Shown one piece after another: positions 1 to 12,202 of a stretch of 64,000 nt of DNA (position 1 is its first letter; every line of letters begins with the position of its first letter). The translations under genes and the position numbers were made by a program. Source of the stretch: Micropterix aruncella (taxonomy: Eukaryota > Arthropoda > Insecta > Lepidoptera > Micropterigidae); assembly GCA_944548615.1 (NCBI GenBank), contig OX155955.1:2062340-2126339 (forward strand). The letters are read 5' to 3'. The notes under the pieces were generated by a model. The model saw only the letters and a program-made list of their open reading frames with translations. It was not told the origin of the DNA and did no database searches.

Positions 1-110
1 TGGTATATATAGGGTATTAGATTGCGCAATGACGTACTGCGATTTGGCAGCATTTTACTATAAAACGCAACGTGTAGATATCGCTTATATTTCCAAACAT
101 TTATTAACAT
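1..110. repeat. R4-like repeat end
   Basis: The stretch around 13-50 (ggtattagattgcgcaat, then gatttggcagc) resembles the end of the R4 repeat at 61285-61325, where a similar ggtattagattgctc is followed by gatttggcaacc. The match is short and the left part lies outside the window, so this is a weak assignment. Confidence 0.3.
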
Positions 111-120
111 TCTCTTATCT

Positions 121-258
121 TCAGTAGCTTAAGTGGCGTAACTAGACAGTGGACTGATTCGTCCCAAAATCTTCTACACTCACCTCACGGGAGACAGAAC
201 GATCATTATCGTTAAAACTTCCTTAGGTGACGGGTTCGCACGTTGTAGTCGACACCTC
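121..258 (+). repeat. R1 retroposon, 5'-truncated copy A
   Basis: Only the last ~140 bases of the R1 family are present (gtggcgtaactagac near the start, gttgtagtcgacac at the end). The same 3' end occurs in the longer copies at 11603, 12832, 13640, 16886 and 46833. A shared 3' end with a missing 5' part is the usual sign of target-primed reverse transcription. The small 3' hairpin is present with one altered base. Confidence 0.7.
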
Positions 259-459
259 CAAGTGAGCCCCAGAAATCGCCCCCTTAAAGCTTACTCTAAT
301 ATTGATCGCCATTTCCTTAAACAGTTAATCGAAATGCAGAACTTGAATGTATGTAAATATGGCTTATATTGTGATATTCTTGCGCGTTATGATTATGTTG
401 TTGCGTCAGAGCTTGAAATTTTATTTAATAATGCCCACAGGGCTCAGCTCCCTCCTTAA

Positions 460-1715
460 CACAACACGAAACATGTTGGTAAACATTTTCTCACGCACTT
501 CATCGTAATGTTTACGCAAATCTCAGCCGCAAATCTCTGGACTCCGTTTACTGACTGAATTCTTGCTAACTGGGGACCGCTTGGTCGTTGAATGATAAAG
601 AAAAACACAAAGAAAGGCCTTTGCAGAGCGTGTCGGTACCAAAACATAACTATTAAAATACATATTCAAAAGTGCGTCAATAAATCGGTAATCATCTCTA
701 ATTTGTCACGTATTTTTATCAATCTGTGTATATTGTCAAAAAAAATATATTTATGTAATTAAACAAGATAAATCGCAATAATATAAATAAATGTTAAATA
801 TGTTATAAATAATAAATATTAAATATAATATAAATAAATGGTTATTTGAATTAGAGAGGTCTAAATCCGAAAACTTGTCTTGTATTGCGTATATTATATA
901 ATGGTTGATTTTAAAGCTAATATAGTATACATATACATAAAGTATTATGCATATAATATTAATACATCGTATGGTATTTCTTATTTTTCCCAATATTTTT
1001 ATAATCGTATTTATATAATTGTATTCTAATATAAATATGTATGTACATATTTATATTATAATTGTATTCTAATATAAATATGTTTATACCATAATATATT
1101 TATTATTTATTATAATCGAATTTAGGTATCTATGTACTTACCATATTATTACATAAATATGATTAGGTATATACATTGTAATATTCATACAGATTATTAT
1201 AATTTATTATATATTAAATTTTAATTAGGTACATTTACTATTTCTAAAAATAAAACGTTAGTCAATTTAGTTCTGTATAAATTAAATCGCTAATTTTAAT
1301 TGTTTAAACTGACCCGCCTAGATACAGGACATTACAGTCCTAGTTAGGTGGGCACTGACCATTTGCTACATTTGCGTGTTAAATTTTTCCGAGTTACTTT
1401 ATAACATTGGTAATAATGTGGCTATATGAAGAAAAAAATATATATGAATAAAGTACTAAATAAATGAAAATAAATAAATAAATATAAGGAAAAAAGAAAT
1501 TTCGATTCTATAGGGTTGCGCAAGAAAACGGAAAATTTTGAATTACCGTAATGTGCACGAATAAACACAGTAAAACATCTTTTATTGTAGAAAGTGCATG
1601 TATACAGCATGCCATTTATCTTATTTCATAAACTTTAATTCAAGTCTCCAATATCGTTCGATCCTCGGCCAGCCTCGGGCGGCTTGACGTTACTATTTGA
1701 TTATAATGTATTTCA
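460..1715. other. AT-rich stretch, no gene seen
   Basis: I see no coding signal here. A 26-base block (ataattgtattctaatata onward) occurs twice, at 1015-1040 and 1058-1083. At 1310-1350 a short hairpin-forming stretch (cctagatacagg ... cctagttagg) resembles the 3' UTR of LINEs elsewhere in the window, for example 55806-55840. Confidence 0.4.
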
Positions 1716-1718
1716 TAT

Positions 1719-2037
1719 ATTTTTTGTGTCGCTTGTATAAGAGACGTTGCAACCAAAATTTAACAATGTGGTTTCGGCCCTACGACGAATCTGTGTATCG
1801 AATTTCAAGTATCTAAGTCCAATAATTCGAGACTGAAGTATGACTAGCACCCCCCCTGGTGAACCGATTTCAAACCACAATTTTTTCAACTCTTGCCATG
1901 ACCTAATTAAGCCTGCACGCCAAATTTCAGCTCAATCGAATAAAGCGTTTCGGCGCTATCGTAGAGGAATACACACAGAAATTAAACACACACACACAAG
2001 TGCGTCCACAATACTTTCCTTTCCAGGAGAGTAAAAG
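1719..2037 (+). repeat. R2 interspersed repeat
   Basis: One of about eight copies of a non-coding repeat (~310 bases) in this window. It begins near gtcgcttgtataagag, contains gccatgac and aaatttcagctcaatcg, and ends near cacaatactttcc. Copies occur in both orientations (4826, 8360, 21234, 29628, 33517, 44702, 62703). Its class (MITE, SINE or LINE tail) is not clear from the sequence. Confidence 0.7.
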
Positions 2038-2589
2038 TATATGACATGAATGTTTTGAATATTTCGTACCTACGTATAGGGTTGAGGAGTGAAGGAGCAC
2101 TTTTTTTTGGGAGCGTATTTTTATTTCGTGAATGAGTAAAACACACGCTTATGGTATTATGTGACTATACTATTACTACTCAATCAATTGTTGTAAAATA
2201 TATAGCAAAACAACAGTTCCTTAAAGGTAACATTTCAGATTTAAAAAAAGATGGCCTCGGTTAATTTCTCCCACAGTGTGTGGGTGAGTTGGACCACCTA
2301 CTGAGGTGAGATGGATGTAGCAAAAAATTATAATACTTTAGATAACTTTTTATTCCTCAAATTCCGTTTAAACGTGCTTTAATTGTTCCAAACGTTGTTG
2401 CGGCTTCATTCATTCCCAATCAGTCTTACAAAAGCCTTCACAGCAATGGTTAAAATAACCCTAGTCCATTTTCCTCCAAAAGATCATTTTTACCTCACAT
2501 ATGTTGAACGCATTCCTGAAAACGCGAAAATGAAACTCCAATAAATACACAAACCTCAAACGAGTATCAAAGTCTCAAAAAAACAAATT

Positions 2590-3120
2590 TTAAGTGGTCC
2601 ATTTCACTAGCAATATGTCTGGTCCATCTCTCCTAAATCGTGAGGACAGACAATTTACCCCCTCACACTATAGGCATAAATGTTTATCGAAAAATTTTAG
2701 GCTATATTGCCGCTTTAAGAACATGCAAATACATTGATGCTAATTTTAGTCATACAAATTCAATATTCGCTACATGACTTCGCTATGACTGCAACCATAA
2801 AAAAACTGTCACTTTGTAAGCATTTTTCACAGTTTTTCTAAAAAAAAAACAAAACACGGCCCTTATTTTGTACCCTTTGCAGCTGGTTCGACAGAACCTC
2901 TTCAGTGCTGTCAGTTTTGAAAAAATATTTGTAGTTTGGAAGAAATTGAAATGAAGAGATATCTGGTCCATCTCTCCTAAATCGTGTGGACAGACGGTCC
3001 ATCCCCTCACACTATAGGCATAAACGTTTATCAAAAATTTGGAGTCTATATTGCCGCTATGAAAACATGCAAGTACAGTGATGCTAATTTTAATTATACA
3101 AATTCAATATTCGCCGTAGC
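2590..3120 (+). repeat. Diverged direct repeats beside a foldback element
   Basis: Two blocks at about 2613-2775 and 2962-3115 share ggtccatctctcctaaatcg, cctcacactataggcataaa and caaattcaatattcgc in the same order. They are diverged direct copies. The second runs into the large inverted repeat at 3134-3535. A short palindrome (caatattcgc cgta gcgaatattg) sits at the junction near 3103-3128. Confidence 0.65.
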
Positions 3121-3133
3121 GAATATTGAATTG

Positions 3134-3535
3134 GATCTTACAAATGCCAACGACGACAATGCAATACCAGGAAACGGCAGGGCAAAAACCTTCATGTAAT
3201 CGGTCGCAATAGTCATACCCATAGCCATATTACATTGATTCCAAAAAGTTATAGTGTGAAAAACGTCATTATGGTAATTCTGGGATTGGTTGACAGGACC
3301 ACTTTAGTGTTGCCAGTTTTGTAAAAAAATATTGTAGTTTGGGAGAAATTTAGGGGGTCCGTCTCTCTCGCTGGTTCATCTCTCCCTGAATTACCATAAT
3401 GACGTTTTCCACACTATAACTTTTTGGAATCAATGTAATATGCCTATGGCTATGACTATTGCGACCAATGACATTGAAACCTTTGCACTGTCGTTTCCTG
3501 GCATTGCATTGTCGTCGTTGGCATTTGAAAGATCT
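3134..3535. repeat. Large foldback (inverted repeat)
   Basis: The arms at 3134-3281 and 3391-3535 are near-perfect reverse complements (gatcttacaaatgcc against ggcatttgaaagatc at the outside, cattatggtaatt against aattaccataatg at the inside) around a ~110-base loop. It is probably the core of a foldback MITE. No protein is encoded. Confidence 0.75.
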
Positions 3536-3539
3536 GTGA

Positions 3540-4470
3540 GGGACCAACCCTCACTAGACTCCAATAGCTCGTGAGTGAGGGTGTGGTGTCATCAAAGGGT
3601 TTTCTCCGTAGTAAAAGTCGTTCTTGCTGTAGTTGAAGTAGTTTATTGCAGAAGGTGTTTGATGCTTGCCAGTTGTAACGCTTCGAATGATAAGTCGCGG
3701 TATGTGTAGTGACTGTTCGATGATGATGATGAGCGCGTGTACTTGTGAACGATGCGGTTGACTGCCGCTGGAGGATGGTAGCGAGGTATAGACGCGGTGT
3801 GTGCTCACTAGAGGATGATGATCGCGAAGTACTATGCGTGTGGCTGACTGGCCAGAGGACGATGATGATGAGCGAGCGCGTTAGCCGTCCACTAGAGGAT
3901 GATGTATAATCGATCGAATGTATGGGCTTTTATAGCGCATTAAATGATGCAATGCCGTAGGCGTGGGGGAAGTGAGTATGTCCGATTGAATCGATCAGAA
4001 GAAATGACATTAGTCATCGGCTGTGTCTGCATTAATTGGCGAAATTATATGGAATTCAATGTCGGTTAGCGCGTGTAATATTAAGTGTGTTTGCGGTTAT
4101 GGATTTCTAGAATCTAATTCTTTTGTTGACTCGATATGTTAGGCGAAGTACCAACAGATCCAATCTACGGTTTTTCTCGCACTGTAGCCTTGTCGTTTGA
4201 CTGACGACATGCCGGCAGGCAATCCCGAGTCCCGACCCATTGCCCTGCTGGCTACGCTATTATCTATTAGTGTTATTATCACAGCTTGCTTGGCGTTCCT
4301 TTCGCGATGCCATCGCGTTACCACAGAGGATAAAAACACTCGAAACGATTCCCTAAAGGCCCTAAACCATAAGACTATCGCATATCGCTATATTGAGATT
4401 ACCGTAAAAATAACGAAACATCCATTGAAGGGATGTAGTAACGGCTAAAAATACTTCAGCGAGCATATTT
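3540..4470. other. No gene seen
   Basis: Short gatgatgatg runs occur at 3720-3905, and the motif cactagaggatgatg recurs. The 66- and 83-codon frames at 4139-4448 overlap on opposite strands, have no recognisable domain, and are probably chance. Confidence 0.4.
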
Positions 4471-4474
4471 TGTA

Positions 4475-4606
4475 GTTGGGGAGCCGGCGACAAAAATGTG
4501 CAAGAGTTTTGGAAAAGCTGATGTTTTTAGATCTGAGATTATTTTGGCCATAGAATGCCGGGGTACAGTCAGCAGGTCAGATTTCGGAACACCTGGCGCT
4601 GGTGTA
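4475..4606 (+). repeat. R3 interspersed repeat
   Basis: The stretch from gggagccggcgacaaaaatg to cacctggcgctggtgta is the reverse complement of 33604-33740. These are the only two copies seen, so the class is unknown. Confidence 0.6.
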
Positions 4607-4825
4607 CTAGGAAAGGTGTCATTTTAATAAGTAGGTACCGCCAAAGTATTTTGGAAATGCTGAAAATTCATTAGTAGACAGTGGATGCAATATAGAACTC
4701 GAAACATATGGTCAGGCTGCTTCATAATCGAACGCGTAGCGTCAGTCCCCCCATACCATTATATAGCGCCATTGAGTCAATTATATTGCGCGGCACAGAA
4801 GACCGATGCGTCATAGACCGATACG

Positions 4826-5130
4826 TGTCGCTTGTATAAAAGATATTTCAACCGAAATTTCACAATGTATTTTCGGCCCAACGACGTATCTGTGTACCAA
4901 ATTTTAAGCTTCTAAATCCAATACAGATCCAAATCTTCTAAATCCAATAAAGATTTAAGTATGACTAGCGCGCCTCGGTGGACCGATTTTAACCACAATC
5001 ATTTCAACTCTTGCCATGATCAAATGATGCCTGTATGCCAAATTTCAGCCCAATCGGATGAAGCGTTTGGGCCCTATCCTGGAGTCACATAGACACACAG
5101 AAGTGCTTTCACAATACTTTTCCTCTACCG
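4826..5130 (+). repeat. R2 interspersed repeat
   Basis: Same family and orientation as 1719-2037: gtgtcgcttgtataaaagat at the left, gccatgatcaaatgatgcc in the middle, acaatacttttcc at the right. It carries a short internal duplication (aaatccaata) that the other copies lack. Confidence 0.7.
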
Positions 5131-5610
5131 GAAAAATAAAAAGTAATAAAAATAATAAAATGAACAATGTTATTATCAACATATTATATGAATTCATTAC
5201 AATGATCAAACAGTAAATGTAGTGTTAAAAATAGCAAAAAAAAATGTTAGCATTGTCAAAAAGTAAAATAAAATGGTTTAGGTGATTACACATAAAAATA
5301 TTTAATATATTGTTGATAAATAATATATTGACTATAGCAATAACAAAATATTTATTTATTTAACAATTAATTACTATAAAACATTGATTTGCTTCCAAAA
5401 CTAACAGGAACTGATGGCAAAACCTTAACCTTTTGTTTATTTGTTTCTGTCACCCAACTGGGACTAGCCCGTTCTTGAGTGGACAGGACTCTAATATTAC
5501 AATCAAGTTTGCTTGATTGCTTGATTGCTTACAAATGTACAAGTTTTAGTAAAAAGTTAATAACACTAAATTGCTCTAAAATGTGGTCTTGAAAATAAAA
5601 TTAAAAAAAT

Positions 5611-5913
<303 letters not shown>

Positions 5914-6582
5914 GATATTATAATAAATAAAATGCAATACCATTATACAATCGGCAATAAATATAGTATAGAAATCAAATAAATAATATAAATAAAGTCA
6001 TATGTGAGAAAAGAAAGAAACAGTCATTAATATTTAATATATGTAATACTAATAGTCCTACATTAGAAATAGACAAAATCAAGATGCATAGAATTTACAC
6101 GACACAGTGCTTAGAGATCGTTAACATCGTACAATTCTCTTTCAATGATATACAATTTCAGCTTATAATTAAACCTCATAATTTAAATTTATAATTTCAT
6201 TCCTTCCCAGCATATTTTCTTGATATTTAGGGGTAACTTGTTGTAGCATATTATTCCGACGTAGAATAGATCCCCTTTAAGCAGTTCTAGGTTTGATCAC
6301 AGGAAAATCACATTATTTATCCCTCTAGTGAAATGATTATGGCATCTGATTATGTCGGCAGCTTAGCTATTTTTTTTATAATAAATTTAATGCATTTTAA
6401 CATTTGTGAAAATTGAAAAATTTGCTGTCCTTTTATTCATACTGGAATCATGTATGGTTTTTTTATTATTGTAACGCCTAGTCAAACGTACAGCATCAGA
6501 ACGACTCGACTGAACGTAGGGACCCATACCAATTAGATGTATTGATAATTTAATAATTGAATGTAGTGAAGTGTCACAACAT

Positions 6583-6994
6583 AATTCGTCGCCTTACAAT
6601 TGTAACTTGATAACTCAAATTTAGTAGTTCTGAGATAAACGCGTTTTAATGTTTTATTAAAGTTTCAACTCGTCCACCATTTTTGATATGTGGAAACTAA
6701 TAAGTGGACCTAAATACTAACCTTAACCTAAATAAGCGGAGATATCGAGTTTTTTCGCTACGATAGCAGACAGTGCTGCGAACTTTCAGCTAGATAAGTC
6801 TACATATCCATTTTTAGTGTTATAGCTGGAGGTGATTTTCAACTTATCAACCACCGTTAACTCCTACGTGCGGGGTAACTTCAGTTACCTGGTTTTAAGG
6901 GAATATAGAGTTGATATATTCACATCTTCCGCCATACTTATCTCAAAAATGCCAATTTTTGAGTTATCAAGTTATAATTGTAAGGCGACGAATT
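6583..6994. mobile_element. MITE with ~38-bp terminal inverted repeats
   Basis: The left end (aattcgtcgccttacaatt at 6583, continuing to gataactcaaa) and the right end (aattgtaaggcgacgaatt, ending 6994) are inverted copies with one mismatch over ~38 bases. The ~410-base element has no coding frame. No clear target duplication is visible, so the superfamily is open. Confidence 0.75.
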
Positions 6995-7422
6995 GACGTA
7001 TATGCTAAAGCTAGCCTTTCTCACCTAACTAATTTTGTATTGGCCTAATAAAGCGTTAAACTCCTACAATAATGTACACTTTCCTGAGATCAAAGGTGCG
7101 ATCAGAGAATGAATAGAGAAGGGGGGCAGGGTAAGAACAATTACATCACTAAATTTACCCTTAACCGGTAGCAGAAGCCAACACGACTTGCATAATTACA
7201 CACATAGTTAGTGTAAAATATTCCTCCCACGTCGTCTCTCCTATTATAGTACTTCCATTATGTATGAATTGTATACGCTATGGTAACCGCCCAACTTAAA
7301 CGTTATTTATTACGTTTAAGGTGTTCAGGGACTGCGACGTCGCGTATATCCTGTTCTAGGATTACTTTGCTTATATAATTACATATAATATTACTTATTT
7401 CTCTATATAAATTTATTGTACA

Positions 7423-7670
7423 CTAGCTGTTGCCCGCGGCTTCGCTTCGCGTAAATTTTCGAATCGGGCGTTTGTTTGTCATTTTAGACGCTACCTTTAG
7501 ACATGACTATTTTAATTACTACTTCTTGTTACTGGCTTTTTTATTTTATTTTTTTTATTATCACCTCTATGTTATTTTTCCCTATTTACTGATTATCATT
7601 GCAATTATAATTTTATTGTATTTTATTATTATTATCATTTTAATAATATTTTAACTGGTTATATTTTGAT
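7423..7670 (+). repeat. Possible retroposon end followed by T-rich tract
   Basis: The phrase ctagctgttgcccgcggc resembles a motif common at the ends of lepidopteran retroposons (recalled, not checked). Downstream sequence is low-complexity T/A. The 74-codon frame here is hydrophobic only because of the T-rich DNA and is not called a gene. Confidence 0.35.
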
Positions 7671-7859
7671 TTTTTTATTGATTTTTTATTTTTCAACATG
7701 ATTATGGATTAGGTATTAGATATCATTAAAATAACTCATTTATACTGCGTATTTATTAAAGTTATTAGATTTACTTTATTTCATTTTTTTTACTTTTTCT
7801 TTTTCTCAGTAATAGTACTTTAAAAGTGTGCGACAATATAAAACTTACAAGTGACCTGT

Positions 7860-7967
7860 TCGAGTTTATTTTGGTGCGGTCTTCGGCCTAGTTAGGCAGA
7901 CTTTGTGAATTATGTTTTGGAACATTGCTTACGAAAATAAATTTATTCTTATTCTTATTCTTATATA
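7860..7967 (+). repeat. LINE 3' end with (ttattc)n tail
   Basis: A hairpin-type stretch (cttcggcctagttaggcag) is followed by aaaataaatttattc and then repeated ttattc units at 7940-7965. This fits a 3' end of a CR1/Jockey-group LINE. No coding part remains next to it. Confidence 0.5.
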
Positions 7968-8359
7968 TAGTACAAGACGTTCCCCTCTCAGATGCACTCA
8001 ACCTATCCGTAGATGTACGCATATTGTTCCTCGCCACCCGCGCCGCCTTTCGCTGAACGTTAACCTTGCTGTACCAGCAGCCGCCGCTGCCTGCTAGGTA
8101 TTTCGAGGTTCTTGCACGCGTTACTAATTTCAGGAAATCTCTATAACGATACCACCTAAAAACGTACAGTAAAGTAAATTTTATCTCTATTTAACATCCG
8201 TGATAATTGATTAATTTATTTTGATAAGGATTCTTATATCATTGCTAATGTCTTTAAAAACACTACCAACTTATCTTCTTTATTTTTTTTTGTTACATGA
8301 AAGCAATTAGTAACTTAAATATAAAATTAAATTAAATTTTAAATATAAATCGACCACCA

Positions 8360-8453
8360 AATGCTCGACATATTAGACCTAGCGACTTGTCCTAGGGCCG
8401 AAACCACATTGTTAAATGTTGGTTACAATATATCTTATACAAGCGACACAAAA
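8360..8453 (-). repeat. R2 repeat, truncated
   Basis: The reverse complement reads gtgtcgcttgtataagat ... ttaacaatgtggtttcggcc, matching the first ~100 bases of R2 at 1719. The rest of the repeat is missing. Confidence 0.6.
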
Positions 8454-8594
8454 AAAACCGCCTTAAATTTTAACCAAATAATAACGTCGAGCCGCCCAAG
8501 GCTAGCCAAGAAACGAGCCATATTGGAAGATATCCATTTTGATACCACGGAAATACTACAAAAATACTATACTAGATTTGCTATCATAATCAGT

Positions 8595-8640
8595 CACTGT
8601 TGGGAGGGGGGGAAGTGAGGGGGGAGGAGGGGCTGTGGCG
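8595..8640 (+). other. G-rich tract
   Basis: Runs such as gggagggggggaag and gaggggggaggagggg give at least four G-runs within ~35 bases, enough for a possible G-quadruplex on the plus strand. No promoter or gene is visible next to it. Confidence 0.45.
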
Positions 8641-8789
8641 GGTTTCTACCGCGCCTTATCAAGAGGGATTTAACTTTGAAGAAGATAGACCAAGTACTCA
8701 GGATGTATAAGGTTCCGGACGAAAATATACTGGCCTCCCCTAAGTCGAGAGAGAGATGGACAGTAGATGTGACACCGCTTCTTTTCTTT

Positions 8790-8905
8790 CTCTCTCTCTC
8801 CCTTATATTACGTCTTCTGCGCTGTACTCTATCAAACGCCTTTCCAAAGTCAATAAATAAAAATAGCCCTACTGCCTTAATGTACTTAATGCCCCGCCAA
8901 ACCTA
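8790..8905 (-). pseudogene. Possible LINE reverse transcriptase relic
   Basis: On the minus strand, one frame at about 8825-8880 reads LFLFIDFGKAFDRVQ, which looks like reverse transcriptase motif A (F-x-D-F-x-K-A-F-D). No GxxQG or xADD motif can be followed in flanking frames. It is either a very short relic or a chance match. Confidence 0.3.
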
Positions 8906-9472
8906 TGTCATTGTCAGCTGTGTGACTCGAAATCGTTCCCTCATTTCGCTTATAATTTCGGCTCCATTTTTGTTTGTGGCTAATCTCCATTTTCTGATAA
9001 AGCATAATACGATTGTGTTGTCAAATCCTCGTCGGATGTGTGGGTGGGGATGATGGTGGCGGGCGAAAAGGGGTGATAGGGGGGTGATCTTTGTGGCCGG
9101 CAAAGTAATTGCTCGACTGCCCCTTTTCAAAATAAAAATGTGCTTTGACGAAGCCTTTTCTTTGTGTTTCATATCTCGCTGTTTGTGCCAACTTATCACA
9201 TAATTACTTCATTAATTAAGAGACACAAAGGCTTTTGAAAAAGACACGGCGTAAAATCATGCTCCTCCATTTTGCACGTTTCAGATGAAACAATATATGG
9301 CGAATCCACGAATTACATAACCAGAGTGTTTTTTTTTTATCTAACGACAAGAATTTTGCTTAGAATTACATAAAATACCGCAAATAATAAAGGATATGTT
9401 TGTATTATTTTATATATTCTAGCCGTGTGGTCATAGCGACTGCATTATGGACTTTTTTTATTATTTTTTAAG

Positions 9473-9745
9473 TTAAGGTTGAGGATTTTGCTGGTGCGCC
9501 CTCAGGTAACTGATATAGCCGATCTTGGCATGGAATGTACGTGCACATTTGGCGCACGTCAAGACACCATCGAGGTAATTATACTGTATGGCCGCCGGTG
9601 GTCGGGCCTTTAGCTCGTCGCGCTTGGCATCTAAGTTGAGCAGCCTCTTCTTTTCAAAATCATCTACATTGGCCGACATTGTGCAGCAATAGATCAAATA
9701 GCGTAGGGCCTTGTCAAGTCTAAATCCGGTGCTGTACTTTACCAA
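9473..9745 (-). pseudogene. Zinc-finger tail of a LINE polyprotein (fragment)
   Basis: The 90-codon minus-strand frame ends with [18 protein letters not shown]. This C-x2-C-x3-F-x5-I pattern resembles the C2H2 finger found at the C-terminus of some animal LINE reverse transcriptases. The expected first histidine (ISH) is Y here, so the finger is probably broken. No reverse transcriptase core is adjacent. Identification is by pattern only. Confidence 0.4.
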
Positions 9746-9785
9746 AAAAAAACAACCCCCCCCCCTTTAATCAACACCGCTCAAC

Positions 9786-9985
9786 TGTCCATGGTTAAGT
9801 AATTACATATTTCATTCATCCAGATTCACAAAGGCTATGTACATTTCAATTTAATTACATAATAATGTCTTTGTCCAAATAATTCGCGCATTACATTTAA
9901 TTAAACGCGATACTGCAACATACAAATACTCGATATGAGGCTCGTACACCGCAGCTGAAATATGTAGATACGTATGCAGTTCCCT
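9786..9985 (+). repeat. R5 repeat, copy 1
   Basis: Diverged copy of 12375-12560: both carry atggttaa, ggctatgta, cgcgcattacattt, aattaaacg, ctgaaatatgtag and gtatgcag in the same order. Function and class are unknown. Confidence 0.6.
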
Positions 9986-9999
9986 AAGGTTTAGTCGGG

Positions 10000-11120
10000 G
10001 AGGTAGTGAATATTTTTAAGACGTATTCTCCCAGTTTGTGCAAAATAATTAAATCTGGTACATTATTGATGCTAATCGAGCAATTAGGATCCTAGCAAGA
10101 ATTATGCGATGGGTGAGAGGTGCAATCGAATTGTACTTATTTTCACAGTTATAAATCTTTTCCATTCACTTAAGACGATCATTAAGGTGTCATGATACCT
10201 GGGAACGACCATATCTGAAGAATTTTAGTTTAATCGAAAAAATGTTTTTAAGCGAATCCCTCAATAAGGAACCAATTTACAATTTGGACACAAAAAAGTT
10301 GCTCATTGCCTTGGACATCGAGGCTTTAAACTGATTTCAAAAACTTTCAGGCGCGATTACTACTACAATGTAAGCGGTGAATGTGTTTTTTTTTTATTTC
10401 ATTATATTGGCTGGTAAATTCTTTAGCGTCGCGCTTAGCTAGATTTCTTATTTAGGCCCTAAATTAATTACAATTAATTGAAACGTGAGAGAAACTTTAC
10501 CATTTACACTCTTATATCACCACTGCGCAAAGACAGTTATTCTGTGCTAGCGCTGCGATCGAATGTTTAGTATGTGCCCGGTCGCCGGCGCGAGCGGACT
10601 TGGAATATATGCCTGACGCTTTGTCAACGCTGGATTTTTATTGTTCAAACCCTACAAAATTGACCCCGCCTATCTCTTAGCGTGTCCGCATATTTCGGAT
10701 ATTTTTCTGTGGTCGCATGTCGTCAAGCAATCTTATTACGGCTTATTTACAGTTGAACGAAGCTAGCCTGGCGGGAATATTTCAACAATTACAAAAACTG
10801 AAAGATTTGTTGTATTTTTCGGATACTTTGCCCTTATTTTTACACGTTTACAACTTATAATACAAATTGATATTATCACAGATTACATTTAAAGAAGTCT
10901 GGCTAATTTAAGAAATCGCGGAATGCGTTTGGCGGGATCTAAAAATTAGACAAAAATAAAATCATTGCTCTCATTTTCAGTATCTTGAAATTTTCGTAAA
11001 TGATTATTGATCCCATAATTCCCCGAAAAAAACACATCTGGCTGATGTTCATAATAACAAAACCCCTCGCTAGGCTCTCCTGAAGTTTGTGGCATTACGC
11101 ACTGTTTTATTCGCGTCACT
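10000..11120. other. No gene seen
   Basis: Mixed AT-rich sequence without a convincing reading frame or repeat that I can match in the window. A GC-rich patch at 10570-10600 (cggtcgccggcgcgagcgg) stands out but has no associated signal. Confidence 0.4.
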
Positions 11121-11124
11121 CGTT

Positions 11125-11160
11125 TAATGCGCGTCAGAGTGTGCACTCTGACGCGCATTA
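11125..11160. repeat. Perfect 17-bp-arm palindrome
   Basis: The arm taatgcgcgtcagagtg (11125-11141) is followed after two bases by its exact reverse complement (11144-11160). Allowing one mismatch, pairing extends a few bases outward (ctcgttt against aaaagag). This would form a cruciform or a very tight hairpin. It may mark a foldback junction. Confidence 0.85.
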
Positions 11161-11602
11161 AAAGAGTCTGGCAAAGATTTGGCGATCGAACATCAAACCA
11201 GATGTTATCCTAAACTATCGTTATGATGTTAACGAAAAAAAATCAGGTCTGAAAAAAGGGGTCTTCATTTTATTCGGTTTTTTAGGTGCCAGACGTCTTT
11301 GCCATACAATCATCCAGATTTTTTAAAATCAAAGTTGCATACAACTTGACAGTAAAACAATTTTCATTAGTGCTAAAATAAAGTCGAGGACATTTGTATT
11401 TTCAAAAGAATTTTCCCGCTCAACCCACCGGAAACCTCCCTACAAAAAACATGTTCGCTATAAAATTAGTCACTGAATAATTCTATCGACGATAATCCGG
11501 TGACTGGGAAAATCAGTACCGAAAAAAATCACTAACTCCCTGACTATTAAGCGGCGTTTACCTAACGAAAATGGTGCTTAATTCTGTCTGCTAATTCTGT
11601 TT

Positions 11603-12202
11603 GGGAGCTAACGGGCCCATGATGGGTTGGCCACGAAGACCCATATGTTCAGGGTCGGTCATACTCACGGGTCAACACCCATCCGACGGCCTCCACGCAC
11701 GGGGTGCGAACCTGGGTAGGACTCTGGCCCTGGTCAGTTTCCCCTGGGAATCAAACCTCTGGCGCTCCTGGACGGTCTGCGCACCGTGCGGCGCAAGCCA
11801 ATCGATTGTGCACTCCGCCTAACAGTCGGGGGAGTCTGGAAGCTGTATTGCTTCCTATAGAGCGGGGGTGGTAGCGTACCTTACGGCGACTGCTCTTGAA
11901 ATGACCATTGGCCATCCGATCCCGGTTCAGAGTCGGGCAAAGGACGCCATGGTCCGCGATAGATTCGGTATACACCGTTTCACCGCTTCGTAAGGGAGAG
12001 GATTGCGCAAGCGACCTCGAACTCGGAACCAATCGAGAGACCGGAGAAATCTGGTCACAATTGATAGTTAGTCTCTAACGGGTTGTGACGTAGCTAGACG
12101 CTGGATTGTTTTGTCCAAAGTCTTCTACGCTCACTCCAGGGAAATAGAACGACTAATCGTTGAAACTCCCTGTGGTGACGGGCTCACCCGTTGTAGTCGA
12201 CA
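11603..12202 (+). repeat. R1 retroposon, copy B
   Basis: Near full-length copy of the R1 family: gggagctaacgggcccatga at the start, ctggacggtctgcgcaccg, ggaaccaatcgagagaccgg, then gtgacgggctcacccgttg and gtagtcgaca at the end. Reading frames in it are not conserved between copies, so it appears non-coding. It is followed by an R4-like stretch and an R5 copy. Confidence 0.75.

Noticed and set aside
7430..7654. Hydrophobic 74-codon protein
   Set aside because: Product of T-rich low-complexity DNA next to a retroposon end; no start context or homologous frame.
11601..12032. Coding frames in R1 copies on both strands
   Set aside because: Frames are broken differently among copies and contain no recognisable domain; best explained as a GC-rich non-coding repeat.
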